DNA from: Nitzschia sp. pyKryTriq1
Lineage: Eukaryota > Bacillariophyta > Bacillariophyceae > Bacillariales > Bacillariaceae
NCBI GenBank assembly: GCA_956465555.1
Contig: OY101130.1
Span: 1,054,001 to 1,118,000, forward strand
Reading direction: 5' to 3'
DNA: 64,000 nucleotides
This document shows, one piece after another, positions 1-9,919 of the stretch. The first letter of the stretch is position 1. Each line of letters begins with the position of its first letter. The position numbers were made by a program, and so were the translations under genes. Below the pieces are notes generated by a model. The model did no database searches. It was not told where the DNA came from and saw nothing but the letters and a program-made list of their open reading frames with translations.

Positions 1-147
1 AAAGTTTACGCCACAAGCGACGAAGACCTTGATACGGAGTAAAGTATATGGTTATAATATTATTGTGCTTAGTTATCTCTTTAGATTAAGAACTCTCCGA
101 CCTCTTTAGTTGTTTGATACGGCTCCTCGAAGAAGGTCGCTCTACTG

Positions 148-2067
148 TCATCCGCATACTCTTGTTGCCACGTTACAAGATAAGGGGACTTGGCACCCAT
201 TATTGGTATTGACCAAAGAATTAGGACAGCAGCGCTGGTCTTTGACGCCACATGGCTTGCACCTTCCTTCAAACGCTAATGCTGAACCATCGCCATTAAC
301 ATTGTAACAAGCCTGTGGTTGAGTCAAGACAGAATAATCAAAACATCCGTCCACGGTGGTACTGGTGCCCGTTGCCACTTCGTTGCCAATTATATCTTCA
401 GCACAACAAGGTTGGTCTGGTACGCCACACCTCCTGCATGTCCCGCCAATACATGAGAGTGGTTGCTCTCCGGTCATGATCACTATAAAATCTTTGCATG
501 TCGATTTGTCACAGCAGGCTTGACCCTCGTCACCGCAGTCGGTGGGGGATTGAGATGGCACTTGAGATGGTGTCTTGGAAGGTGCATTGGAAGGCACTCG
601 CGAGGGTGCGCAAGAAGGACGGGGAGTGGGAGACACAGTCGGGGATCCTTTTCCAGACCCTTTGCCCTTTCCAGATCCCTTGCCCGAATCCAAGCACGGG
701 TCCCGGATGCTTCCTTTACCTCCCTTTCCTTTACCCCCTGCCGACATTTCCATGGCCACGCTGCTGGAAGTCGGCAAGATGGCGGCGTTGGAGATTCCAA
801 CAAACTGTCCATTTTCCATGCCAGTTTCCTTGATGTTCTTTTCAATCGCCAAAAGAATGTTGCCGGCATCCAAAGAATCGTCGGCGTCGTCTTCTTCCAC
901 GAGACTGCGACGCTCGAGCACATTGACCTGCCCACGTCGTCCACCACCTCTGCTCTTTCGGGAAGATCGGCCTGGTGAGGATGATGACGAGGATGGTAGT
1001 GCCGAGTCGTACATAACCTGTAACTTTCGTCCTCGTGAAGGGTCACTGCTAGTGCTGCTGCTATCATCTTGTCCAAACGAAGAAGGATAGATAGAGGCAA
1101 AGGCCTTGCCCTCGGAGCAGCCATCGCAGGAGATGCGAGTCAAGAATGTTACCACCAATGCAGATTGATAATAATCATTAGTAGTAGTCTGACCGGTAGT
1201 TGTGGTGGTAGTGCCCCCGTCGTTGCTGCCCTTGGGAAATAGTTGTGGGTTGGGAAAGCTGACCAACACTTGATCGATCATGACAGCGTCAAACATCCAT
1301 CGTTCGTAGTCATCGGCACAACCCTTGGAAACGACATTGAAACCCATCGACACTGCCTTGGCAAGTTCGAATTGTTCCAGTTCCGTAGTCTTCCGAGTAT
1401 AGCCTGCCAAAATAAGTTCCAACTGTGGCTCGTTAATCTGCTTGATTTGGCCCGGTTCGCAGGAAGAAGAATAAGCTGCCTCGGCCGCGCTTGTATTCTT
1501 TTCATCAAATGCCTTGGAGAGAAGTCCGGCCATGAGAGGCACCAAGAAGAGAGCTCCACCCAGAATGACGGCAATCGCCATGCAGCGACGGTTGCACCAC
1601 CACTTGGAGAAAGAGTACTTGGTCGACAGCGCTCGTGGTGATCGAACTACTGCTGCTACCCATGATCGACTATTCTTTGCAGAGGGAGGTTTGATTGGAG
1701 TGTCATCGTCATCATCATCATCATCGTCGTCCTGGGCAGGGTATGCGTATTCTTTGTAACCAGCAGCAGTGGTGCTGTCCTCCAATACTGGAGCGTCGAC
1801 AAATTTCCCTGTCGAAACAAAGGGAGGATAATCATCAAACGATGACGACGCCTCTTGATGATCTTCATGGTGATACAAGTGTACCGGTGCTGCTTGCTCC
1901 TCGTGGCCAAAAATTCGATACGAGTTTCGGTCTTGCTGCTGCTGCTGCTGCTGAAGCTTCTTCAGATACTTCTTTTGTTGTTGTCGTTTTCGATCATCGT
2001 AGACCCTTTGCGGATCATGGAACCGAGAGTCGAATAATTCATCTTGCCAATGATGTTGGTCCTCCAT
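148..2067 (-). CDS. Single-pass membrane protein with cysteine-rich C-terminal repeats
   Basis: One open frame of 639 residues with an ATG start. The first ~160 residues are low complexity: a Gln run at about 39-45 and a ten-Asp run at about 113-122. A membrane segment follows at about 162-184, beginning after RRCM. The rest should lie outside the cytosol if the N-terminus is cytosolic, since no signal peptide is visible. The distal half has a Gly/Lys/Ser-rich stretch, then a Pro/Ser/Thr linker of the PS-x-x-PS type. It ends in three cysteine modules with related cores (CGDEGQACC, CGVPDQPCC, CGVKDQRCC) that probably form disulfides. Linkers and cysteine modules like these are common in diatom surface proteins. 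I do not recognise a named family and propose no activity. The gene is transcribed away from the kinase-like gene that starts at 3170. Confidence 0.75.
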   Translation of the reverse strand: MEDQHHWQDELFDSRFHDPQRVYDDRKRQQQKKYLKKLQQQQQQQDRNSYRIFGHEEQAAPVHLYHHEDHQEASSSFDDYPPFVSTGKFVDAPVLEDSTTAAGYKEYAYPAQDDDDDDDDDDTPIKPPSAKNSRSWVAAVVRSPRALSTKYSFSKWWCNRRCMAIAVILGGALFLVPLMAGLLSKAFDEKNTSAAEAAYSSSCEPGQIKQINEPQLELILAGYTRKTTELEQFELAKAVSMGFNVVSKGCADDYERWMFDAVMIDQVLVSFPNPQLFPKGSNDGGTTTTTTGQTTTNDYYQSALVVTFLTRISCDGCSEGKAFASIYPSSFGQDDSSSTSSDPSRGRKLQVMYDSALPSSSSSSPGRSSRKSRGGGRRGQVNVLERRSLVEEDDADDSLDAGNILLAIEKNIKETGMENGQFVGISNAAILPTSSSVAMEMSAGGKGKGGKGSIRDPCLDSGKGSGKGKGSGKGSPTVSPTPRPSCAPSRVPSNAPSKTPSQVPSQSPTDCGDEGQACCDKSTCKDFIVIMTGEQPLSCIGGTCRRCGVPDQPCCAEDIIGNEVATGTSTTVDGCFDYSVLTQPQACYNVNGDGSALAFEGRCKPCGVKDQRCCPNSLVNTNNGCQVPLSCNVATRVCG

Positions 2068-3169
2068 GGTTGATGCTTGATGCTCGTTGATGGTTCTAAT
2101 ATTACTATTTTATTTCTTCGAGTGCAACACAACTGAAAATGGGAAATGCTTCTTCTAAAATTCAAATCCTTTCTGCTACTGTAGTAGAGTACCAGGTACC
2201 AGTATAGTAGAGAGAGATAGGAGGCAGTGGTCGTCGAGAATGAGAAAGATGCGCTGATTGCCTGAGTACGGTACAAGTAGTAGTATCGCACAGGAAGTCC
2301 CAGTTTCAAATCATGGTGACGGTTGGAGGTTGCCAACTACTAATGTAAGGTATGTTTGAACAGCACATACAAAATAGTATTGCCTTGGCATCGGAACGGC
2401 TTTTCATGTATATGCCTTTTTGTATTTTTGGCTGCGATACAATATGTTTCGCAGGGTTACTTAGGAAATTTTGAAAAGCAATGAGTGTTTTTATCTACAT
2501 GACTGTAGAAATGATTTAAATTTTCCACTGTTCAGGCAGTCACGTGACATACGATATGACGTCATTTGAACGGACAAGAAAGCGCCCCAACTGCCTGCCC
2601 GCCCGCCCAAATTCTCATGCATTCATGCCGATGGTGATGATTCTCTTGTGGCGAAGTCCCAACAACTTTGCGTGGCGAAGCCCAAACAACCAATGAAAAC
2701 AAGACTACGAGCATGCGCACAAAAAAGAATGACATCATGCATTGTTAATCACTATTTATTGGAGAGTGAGCAAGGGGAACGCTACATATGTACCGGTATG
2801 CCACTACCTGGTGCAGTGCTTGTCCTTTGCCGGTACGCGAGTGGAGGAGCTAGCATAGCTACGAATATCTGCTTCCGAGGACGAGAGCCGAGAGCGCATA
2901 TGCAATAATTCATTCATTCATTGTTCATCGCATTCATTCCATCCATTCTGAATTAGCCAAGGCCTGCCTCTCTCGAGTTGAAACAACAAGAACACAGACT
3001 ACCAAGCGAAACTGTAAACATCCAAAAAGTGGCAACACCACCAACGAGGACGAACGACGAGGAAGCAAGATAGCAACAAGAAGCAAGCACCACTCACCTC
3101 TCTCCGCACCTACTAGTACTACTCTAGGCTAGCGGTAGGAAACATCAGCGTCCTCCACGTAAAAACGAC
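2068..3169. other. Intergenic region between divergent genes
   Basis: About 1.1 kb between the starts of two divergent genes, so it should hold both promoters. I see no convincing coding frame; a 86-codon frame at 2648-2908 has no features of a protein. A TACCGGTA palindrome lies at 2791-2798. Near 2590 there is a short run of CCGCC-type repeats, and near 2905 repeats of ATTC. No TATA box or other core element can be assigned with confidence. Confidence 0.5.
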
Positions 3170-5521
3170 ATGATCATGCCCTTTCAGAATACTTACGCGA
3201 ATTCCTCCTCGATGATTCGGTCCTTGTCCTCGCTTCGTCAGCGGCATCATCCTCCCCCTGCTGCTGCTGCTCGAGGAGGACCAAGTAGTACTAGTACTAG
3301 TACTACTAGTCAAGGTGCCGATGGTGGGGGGCATCCAACAAGAACATCAACATCAAAGACTAGTACTATCATCGCCCATAAGCCGATGGTGCGGATGATT
3401 CGCAGAAAACGAGTTTCGCGTCTATCCCGTTTCAGGAGCTACTACTACTTCTGGCCGAGGATCACCACGATGTTTCTTCTTGTTCTTCTTCTTGTTGTTG
3501 TATCGCTCCTCGTCGCTACTGCTGCTGGTGGTGGTGCCGTCTACTACTACTACTACTTGCTGGCGACTAGTACGCTTGCTACTACTACTACTCCTGGTGG
3601 TGGTAGCAGTGGTGGCGTTCTTCTTCTCCACCGTCCCACCACTCCTGTAGTTCAACTACCATCTTTGGTCTACTACCACAACGTTTACGACAATGATGAC
3701 AGGTGGCCGCCCCCCTACGGAAAGTCGTATATTCATCAAGAAGAAGAGCATGAGCATCATCATCATGGTCGTGCACTCCCCTCAGCCGCAGTAGACGAAG
3801 AAGGAGAAGAAACAGCAGCAGTACTAGTAGTACCCGAATCCACAAGTCTTCTTCGAGGAGGGGGTGCTACCGGTGGATCACCGGCGGAGCAAGAAGAATA
3901 TGATGATAAAGACGACGCGTACTATTCGTATTCCATTGTGTTTCCAAAGAAGCATCATTCGCAGCAGCAGTCTGGAGGAGAATCAAGAAGCACAACAAGA
4001 ACCTTTCGAACACCTTCGTCTTCTGTCCTCCAACGTTCGCCTAGCATGGTGACGATGAGAAGAGGCATGCCTGCTCGGGACTTCGGGGGTCTCGAGGATC
4101 TCACGGAGGACCGGACACCCGGGGCGGAACGGATCATTCAAGAAGGATCACCGCCGGATGAGGAAGATGAGAACGACGAGGACGAGGACCACGATGGCTG
4201 GATTCGGATTCCAGCGGAAGAACGCAAGGCTGCCGAGTATTTCTTGGATGATGACTTTCAGGAAGCAGTTCGGGCAACGAGGGAACACCTAGGACTGTCC
4301 TCGTCCTTCTCGCAGCAAGACAACAGTGAGGAAGAGGAAGGAGACGGCGATGATAAAGTCGTGCTGGAGAAGGACCCCCAGCACGACAGGAGTGAGGATG
4401 ACGAGGACGACGCGGATAATATGAATTGCCGAAAAGTGCAAGAGTATCGAATGGGTTTTCCGACGTGTAACGAGATGCATCAACTGGATCACTCCGGCGG
4501 TAACGTCTTGGCAAGTGGGTATGGCTATATAAATCATGGCTATTTTCGGGATGTATTCTCTATTAATCATCGTTACCGCGACGATGATCAGTATCACCAA
4601 GATGAGGACTCGTCCTCTGCGTCTTCCGACCACAACCAAGAAGATCATCATCATCATCATCATCACCACCACCAAGATCATGACCGACTCGCCATCAAAC
4701 AGATTCGATACGAGGATAGCAGTGCAGATATTGAGTATTATGAGTATGTCCGAGTGGATGCATACGTGGCTGAGAGATTGACAGCCAGTCCCCGGACGTT
4801 TGACATTTACGGATACTGTGGCTTGAGCATCCTGTCCGAGTTCTTTTATCATGGCGATATTGAAGCACGGGCCATGACGGATGAAAACGATGGATACATC
4901 AACCCAGCCGATTTGAATGACGAAGAAGACGTGGATCCGAAAAATGATCTCACGCCCGAACAAAAGTTGGTCTTGGGACTCGAAATGGCCGAAGGTCTGG
5001 CCGATCTGCATGGATATGCAAATGCATTGATCCTTCACTCGGATGTCCAAATGAGTCAGTTCCTCTTGAACCGCGATAAGACCATGCTCAAGCTGAATGA
5101 CTTCAATCGGGCCGAACTCCCTCTGTGGGATGAGGCTACAGGACAATACTGTCGATTCAGGGCCGGGAAGGGGCACGGGACTTGGCGGAGCCCCGAAGAA
5201 TATCAAGATGAACCCTTGACCGAAGCCATTGACGTCTGGTCTCTTGGAAACAACCTTTTCGCTCTTTTAACAGGTCTCAATCCACTCTTTGATATCAATG
5301 GAGGACCAATCAAGGAACGGATCATGGACGGCGAGACCGGATACATCGATCCGAGATACGCCACTAGAAGCAAGGCCGAAGGTGCCCTTGTGAGCGTCAT
5401 CAAGAAATGCTTCGAGTACTATGCCAAGGACCGAGCCACTATATTTGAGGTGGTCCAAGAGCTCCGCCAGGCCGTATCAGAACTTGGCATCTCCAGGGAC
5501 GCCGTACTGAAGGATTTATGA
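3170..5521 (+). CDS. Membrane-anchored divergent protein-kinase-like protein (gene A)
   Basis: A 783-residue single-exon gene. A Ser/Arg-rich N-terminus leads to a membrane segment at about 100-124, then a long Asp/Glu/His-rich region, then a kinase-fold domain. Kinase landmarks: INHGYFRDVF in place of the glycine loop; a lysine motif LAIKQ near residue 509, preceded by a nine-His insert; catalytic loop HSDVQMSQFLL near 623 (canonical HRDLKxxNxLL); metal-binding motif NDFN near 643 (canonical DFG); then GTWRSPEEY and DVWSLG. The two key Asp residues and the Lys are kept, while the catalytic-loop Lys and Asn are both Gln and the DFG Gly is Asn. This could be a pseudokinase or an unusual kinase. 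The 3' end is convergent with gene B, only 73 bases away. A nearly identical 5'-truncated copy lies at 9920-11893. Confidence 0.85.
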   Translation: MIMPFQNTYANSSSMIRSLSSLRQRHHPPPAAAARGGPSSTSTSTTSQGADGGGHPTRTSTSKTSTIIAHKPMVRMIRRKRVSRLSRFRSYYYFWPRITTMFLLVLLLVVVSLLVATAAGGGAVYYYYYLLATSTLATTTTPGGGSSGGVLLLHRPTTPVVQLPSLVYYHNVYDNDDRWPPPYGKSYIHQEEEHEHHHHGRALPSAAVDEEGEETAAVLVVPESTSLLRGGGATGGSPAEQEEYDDKDDAYYSYSIVFPKKHHSQQQSGGESRSTTRTFRTPSSSVLQRSPSMVTMRRGMPARDFGGLEDLTEDRTPGAERIIQEGSPPDEEDENDEDEDHDGWIRIPAEERKAAEYFLDDDFQEAVRATREHLGLSSSFSQQDNSEEEEGDGDDKVVLEKDPQHDRSEDDEDDADNMNCRKVQEYRMGFPTCNEMHQLDHSGGNVLASGYGYINHGYFRDVFSINHRYRDDDQYHQDEDSSSASSDHNQEDHHHHHHHHHQDHDRLAIKQIRYEDSSADIEYYEYVRVDAYVAERLTASPRTFDIYGYCGLSILSEFFYHGDIEARAMTDENDGYINPADLNDEEDVDPKNDLTPEQKLVLGLEMAEGLADLHGYANALILHSDVQMSQFLLNRDKTMLKLNDFNRAELPLWDEATGQYCRFRAGKGHGTWRSPEEYQDEPLTEAIDVWSLGNNLFALLTGLNPLFDINGGPIKERIMDGETGYIDPRYATRSKAEGALVSVIKKCFEYYAKDRATIFEVVQELRQAVSELGISRDAVLKDL

Positions 5522-5594
5522 GGTAAAGGAATGGCAATTTTGTACTAGATCAACCCCTGATAGAGTAGGCCACTCGTAGATTCCCGGATAAAAA

Positions 5595-7551
5595 TTAAAG
5601 TTGTTGAAGAATGTCCTTCCTTGATGCACCGAGCTCTTGTTCCATTTCGACAACAGCTTTGCTCAATTCCTCCACAAGCTCAAACATGGTAGGACGATTA
5701 ACCGGATTGTACTCGAAACATTTTTGAATGAGGATAGCCATGACTCGTTCTGGCTTGTGAAGTAGATACTTTGGATCGATGTATCCAGTCTTGCCCTTGA
5801 CAATTTGTTTGTCGGGCCTGGGCTGTCCTTTTTCGGAAGGAATCGGCTCGACGCCCGTCAGCAACGCATACATGTTGTTGCCAAACGACCAAACATCAAT
5901 CTTGTCTGACAGTGCATCATTCCGGTACTCTTCGGGAGATCTCCAGTTTATATGCCCTGCGAGGAATGAAACATCATCAAAACGTTAGAGGAAGAACAAG
6001 TAGTGAATGATGATTATCATCTATCTATCCGAAGCATCGTCCAACCGACTTCATTGCGTCGTCCAGCACATACCTTGTCCATTTCGATGTTGACAATACG
6101 ACTGATGCCCCTCGTCCCAGAGAATAAACTCGGCACGATTAAAGTCATTCAATTTCAACATTGTCTTGTCTTGATTCAAGAGAAATTGACCCATTTGCAC
6201 ATCACTATGAAGAATCATTCCATTTTTATATCCATGGAGGATGGCAAGACCTTGCGCCATTTCCAAGGCCAATACCAGCTTTTGTTGGGGTGTTAGAATC
6301 GTATCGGCAGCAGCAATATCATCTACTCCTTCTTCGACTTCTTGTTCGTCGTCCGCCATGGCACGGTCTCCAATGTCTCCATGATAGAAAAACTCGGAAA
6401 GGATACTGAGTCCACAAAATCCATAGATATCAAAGGTTCGTGGATTCGAAGAGAGACGTTCTGCTATCAACGCATCCATTCTCACATACTCAAAGAGTTC
6501 CGTATCGGCGGTACCACTCTTACTAAAGAGAATTTCCTTGATGGCCATCTTTTCTTTTTTGTTGGAATCATGATGTTCTTGCCCAGTAGCAGCAGCAGCA
6601 GCATCAGCAGAAGCAGCAGAAGCATCAGTGTAGGAATGTTCCATGCCAAAGACTTCACGAAACGTCCCATGATTGATGTAGGTAAAGTCGGTTTCGTACG
6701 TTTTGCCAATCCCTGCATAATCCAATTGATGAAAATCGTTGCAATTGGGAAAGGCCAATCGATGTTCGGCGACCCGTCGACACGTCGTCTCTTCGTCTTC
6801 GAGTGGATTAACTCCATTGTATGCGGCTCTTCGTCCTCGCTCGGTATCATCATCAAAGGCATAATACGCGACATAATCTTCATCGACTTCGTCTAACCAA
6901 TCTTCTTCTTCTTCTCCTTCTTCCTCTAGTTCCTCTTCTTCCGCATTTAACATTTCGGAAAAGGAAGCGTATCGAATTTTTACTACTAGAGGAATCATCA
7001 TCATGTCTTCATCGTCCAAGTCTTGTTCTTGTTGTTGTTCTTGTTGTTGTTGTTCTTGTTTGCGATCCTCCAAAAAGTCAGCAAGATCCAAGCCACCATA
7101 GTCACGAGTAATATCGAAAGGTGGCGATGGTGGTGATGGTAGATGTTCTTCTTCCTCTTTCTGATGATGAAGGTCGGCACTCTCGTCACCACTTTCGCTG
7201 TACTCCTCTTCATCGTCTCCCACTGGTTGCCATACCTCAATCCTGGGAGGTAACTGAAGAGTAGTAGTACTGTATTGTTTGGAGGTAGCAGCAGCCGCAG
7301 CAGCAGCAGCAGCAGCAGCAATAGTAGTAGTAGTAGTAGCAGCAGTATCCCAAAATACCATGGGAAAGAATACTGTTTTCTCATTAATATTGCCGCTGAT
7401 TTGTCCGGATGATTCCATCGTCGTCGATAAGTGTTGTTGCTGTTGTTGTTGTCGCTTGCGAAGCGAAGAAGTGGAGGAGGCTTCCGGTTGTTGTTGTTGG
7501 TGGTGGTGGTGATGGTGTTGGTGGAGTGAGGCGGTGGTGATTCTTCGCCGA

Positions 7552-7582
<31 letters not shown>

Positions 7583-8135
7583 TTTCCTGGTGCTGTTGGC
7601 TACTAATACTAATACTACCACTAGTATCCTCTGCAGCGATTTTGATTGGTTTGTTGTAAGTATAGTCCGACAGTACTCGTTGCATCCCTCGGGAGGACCT
7701 TGTTGTACTCGCATTATCCCCCTCCTCCTCACCCTTTCCTGCCCAAAGAAGAAGAAGGAGAACTAGAGCTCCAACAAGCAGTAGTATCAGCAACGCTCCA
7801 GCAGCGAAAAGAATAAGGACGCCGAGACGAGTTTGAAGAAACGACTGCTGCCTCCAAGCAGATGTTCGTCCTTTTATACGCCGGCGGCGAGGAGGAGGAG
7901 GAGTCTTCCAGCGAGAAGTCGTAGTATTTACTTCTTCTTGCTCTTGCACTTGCACTTGCACTTGTGGCTGTTTTTGCAGTTGCCGTTTTCGGGGCCCTAA
8001 TATTACTCCGCTACTACTAGATAAGGGAGCAGGAGGATTGGGATTGCGGCGTGCTGCTGGAGCACCACCACCACTACCACTACTACCACCACCACCACCA
8101 CCGACCGTGAACCCAGAAGCCGTGTCCGTTCTCAT
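5595..8135 (-). CDS. Membrane-anchored divergent protein-kinase-like protein, two exons (gene B)
   Basis: Exon 1 is 8135-6074 and exon 2 is 5956-5595, with a 117-base intron (donor GTATGT, acceptor GCAG). Splicing restores the frame and gives 807 residues. The N-terminus is Gly/Ala/Pro-rich, then a membrane segment at about 102-133, then long Gln, His, Ala and Asp/Glu tracts, then the kinase-fold domain. It shows INHGTFREVF, MAIKEI, catalytic loop HSDVQMGQFLL and NDFN, the same altered residues as gene A. The intron falls between the DFN-equivalent and the WRSPEEY motif. In this copy the residues before WRSPEEY are GHIN, where the other family members have GHG. That is two adjacent base changes relative to the duplicate, 11 bases into exon 2. 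The single-exon reading ends in a short spurious tail in the intron. The gene is convergent with gene A. Confidence 0.85.
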
Positions 8136-8676
8136 GTTTTGTTACGTACGGACGTACGTTGATGATGGGATGGGATGGGATGGGATGGGATGGGACAAAC
8201 AATACGACGGTGCTGATGGTACTGTCTGCAATGACCAGGTATAGTGCAGACTTTTATTTTTACACTGATGCTGGCAGCATGAAGTTATGCGGCAACTCAC
8301 CTCACCTCAACTCACCAATACTCGAGACACGCATGTCCTTCTTCCCATATTATGCCATGCGCATAATATCATCGTCGATCTTCAAAGTGACGCGCGTTGT
8401 TGTTGGTTCTTGCTTGGGTTGGAAGCATTTTTATATGGAGTGGACGGCTTTCATGTGAATGTATGCCGGCGTTCATCATATAGAACAACCAGTGCTGAAG
8501 GATAATCATAACAACTTCAACGGCTCGAGAAAACGGGTCATGCGGCGCTCGTACTGTATGACATCTCGTGACTGGCTGCCTGACTCAAGACGGGAGTCGT
8601 CAGTCGTCCCTTCCTCGCCTCGCTCTTTACCTAGCAATGGCAGCCAGACTCTACTACTAGTACTCTCTACTAGTAG
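8136..8676. other. 5' flank of gene B, duplicated
   Basis: Upstream region of gene B up to the right edge of the first duplicated unit. It contains a GGATG pentamer repeat at about 8166-8194, also present upstream of gene B' near 14509-14536. No separate gene is supported. Homology with the second unit stops at 8676, in a CTACTAGTAG-type sequence. Confidence 0.6.
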
Positions 8677-9919
8677 TCGCTACCCCGAGCGGCATCCTCT
8701 ATGGCCACCTCCGCGACTTCCTCCTTCCTGCCAATCAACTTCACCGGTATTGGCCCGCTTATTACTGCCACACTAAGTCTCATCTCTACATACGACGCCC
8801 TCTTCATCCCGGCAGGACCCCCAACTACTCTCAATATTCTCGCCAAGCCAACGGCGAATTCTCCCTCGGCATTCCGCTCTCCACATGGTCCCCAGGGCCT
8901 GGACATCATCCCGTCTCCGCACAGCCCTCTAACCCCACTCTTACCCGATGGTACATCGACTACTCCCCTTCCTTCTATGTTCCCTCTCCTACTCCTCCCC
9001 CGAGTACTACCTTTACCCAATATATCAACTCTCTACCAATTTGGATATCTCAATTACTCCAAGAAATACACTTCCATCAAACTCCATTTTATATATTCGA
9101 GTACCTACACTCCAGCCGTTCGCCACAATGCCCATGGCAGATTCTAATCGTCTCAGACGGGTCCGCCAAAGATGACTCCATGTCCTACGGATGGAAAATA
9201 GTGGCACCCGACGAAACTCCCCTCGCTCAAGCCCGCGGCCCAGCATGTGGCCCAGCCGGATCCTTCCGCGCCGAAGGATACGGCCAACTTTCTTCCCTTC
9301 TCTTCCTCCATCATCTCCTACTATACACGCAAAACACCGACGCATGGACCACCAAAATCGTCACCGATAGCCTCAGCCTCATCCAGCGCGTTCTACAGCG
9401 CCTCGAGTATAAAGCCCCATTTCCAAACTCCACTCTTGACCCCGAATGGGACATCGTTGAACAAATCGTCTCAACTCTGCAACAAACGCAACAAATCATT
9501 CCCATCTTCGATACCAGTTCCAAACCAGTGAAGAAACCCAAATCACGCTTCAATCCCCGACTCCACCGATCTCCTACCCGCCGCAAACGCAAAACTCTTC
9601 CAATTGCAGCCAATCCCCGCGCTCGCATAACTAACTATTTCAACCACGAACCTCCCACCACATCCACACCGGCGTTGGACGTGCCAATACGCCCACCTCC
9701 ATGGCCTGACCCTGCTTCCGGGACATAGCGTCCCTATTTCCCCTTCCTCGACTATCAACTCCACTTTACAACCCTCCAGCCTGATCTCAACACACTACAT
9801 ACAAACAATTTCCCGGGTTCACGCCCAACTGCCCTCAGCCCGCGGGGTGTCCTAGACCGCCAGGGTGAGTACGCGAATATTCAGAGCGCAGTCATAAACT
9901 AGATATTTATTCGATTCGA
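8677..9919 (+). mobile_element. Retroelement fragment with RNase H domain at the duplication junction
   Basis: This 1243-base stretch is absent from the outer edges of both duplicated units. A single plus-strand frame is open from about 8661 to the stop at 9728, with no credible start, so it is the 3' part of a larger coding region. It carries RNase H-type motifs: SDGSAKDD near 9162, FRAEGYG near 9266 and TDSLSLI near 9363. These give the expected Asp, Glu and Asp acidic residues, and the motifs are followed by a basic, Pro-rich tail. This fits the C-terminal end of a retrotransposon polyprotein, most likely of the non-LTR type, but no reverse-transcriptase motif is left to decide. No poly(A) tail or target-site duplication is visible. 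It may be filler DNA captured during duplication or an older insertion cut by it. Confidence 0.7.

Larger units (their letters stand above)
3548..8676 (+). repeat. Tandem segmental duplication, unit 1
   Basis: This 5.13 kb unit matches 9920-15022 in the same orientation. It holds most of gene A and all of gene B with its 5' flank. Across gene A I noticed only two base differences (a Pro/His change and one synonymous change). Gene B differs mainly in trinucleotide-repeat tracts and the GHIN/GHGN codons. Both ends lie in CTA/TAG-rich sequence. Confidence 0.9.

Noticed and set aside
4289-5206. 305-codon frame antisense to gene A, repeated at 10661-11578
   Set aside because: It mirrors the kinase coding strand, has no domain, and is long only because of codon bias of the sense gene.
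8701-9147. 148-codon ATG frame in the junction insert
   Set aside because: The RNase H motifs lie in another frame that stays open through this stretch, so this frame is a shadow.
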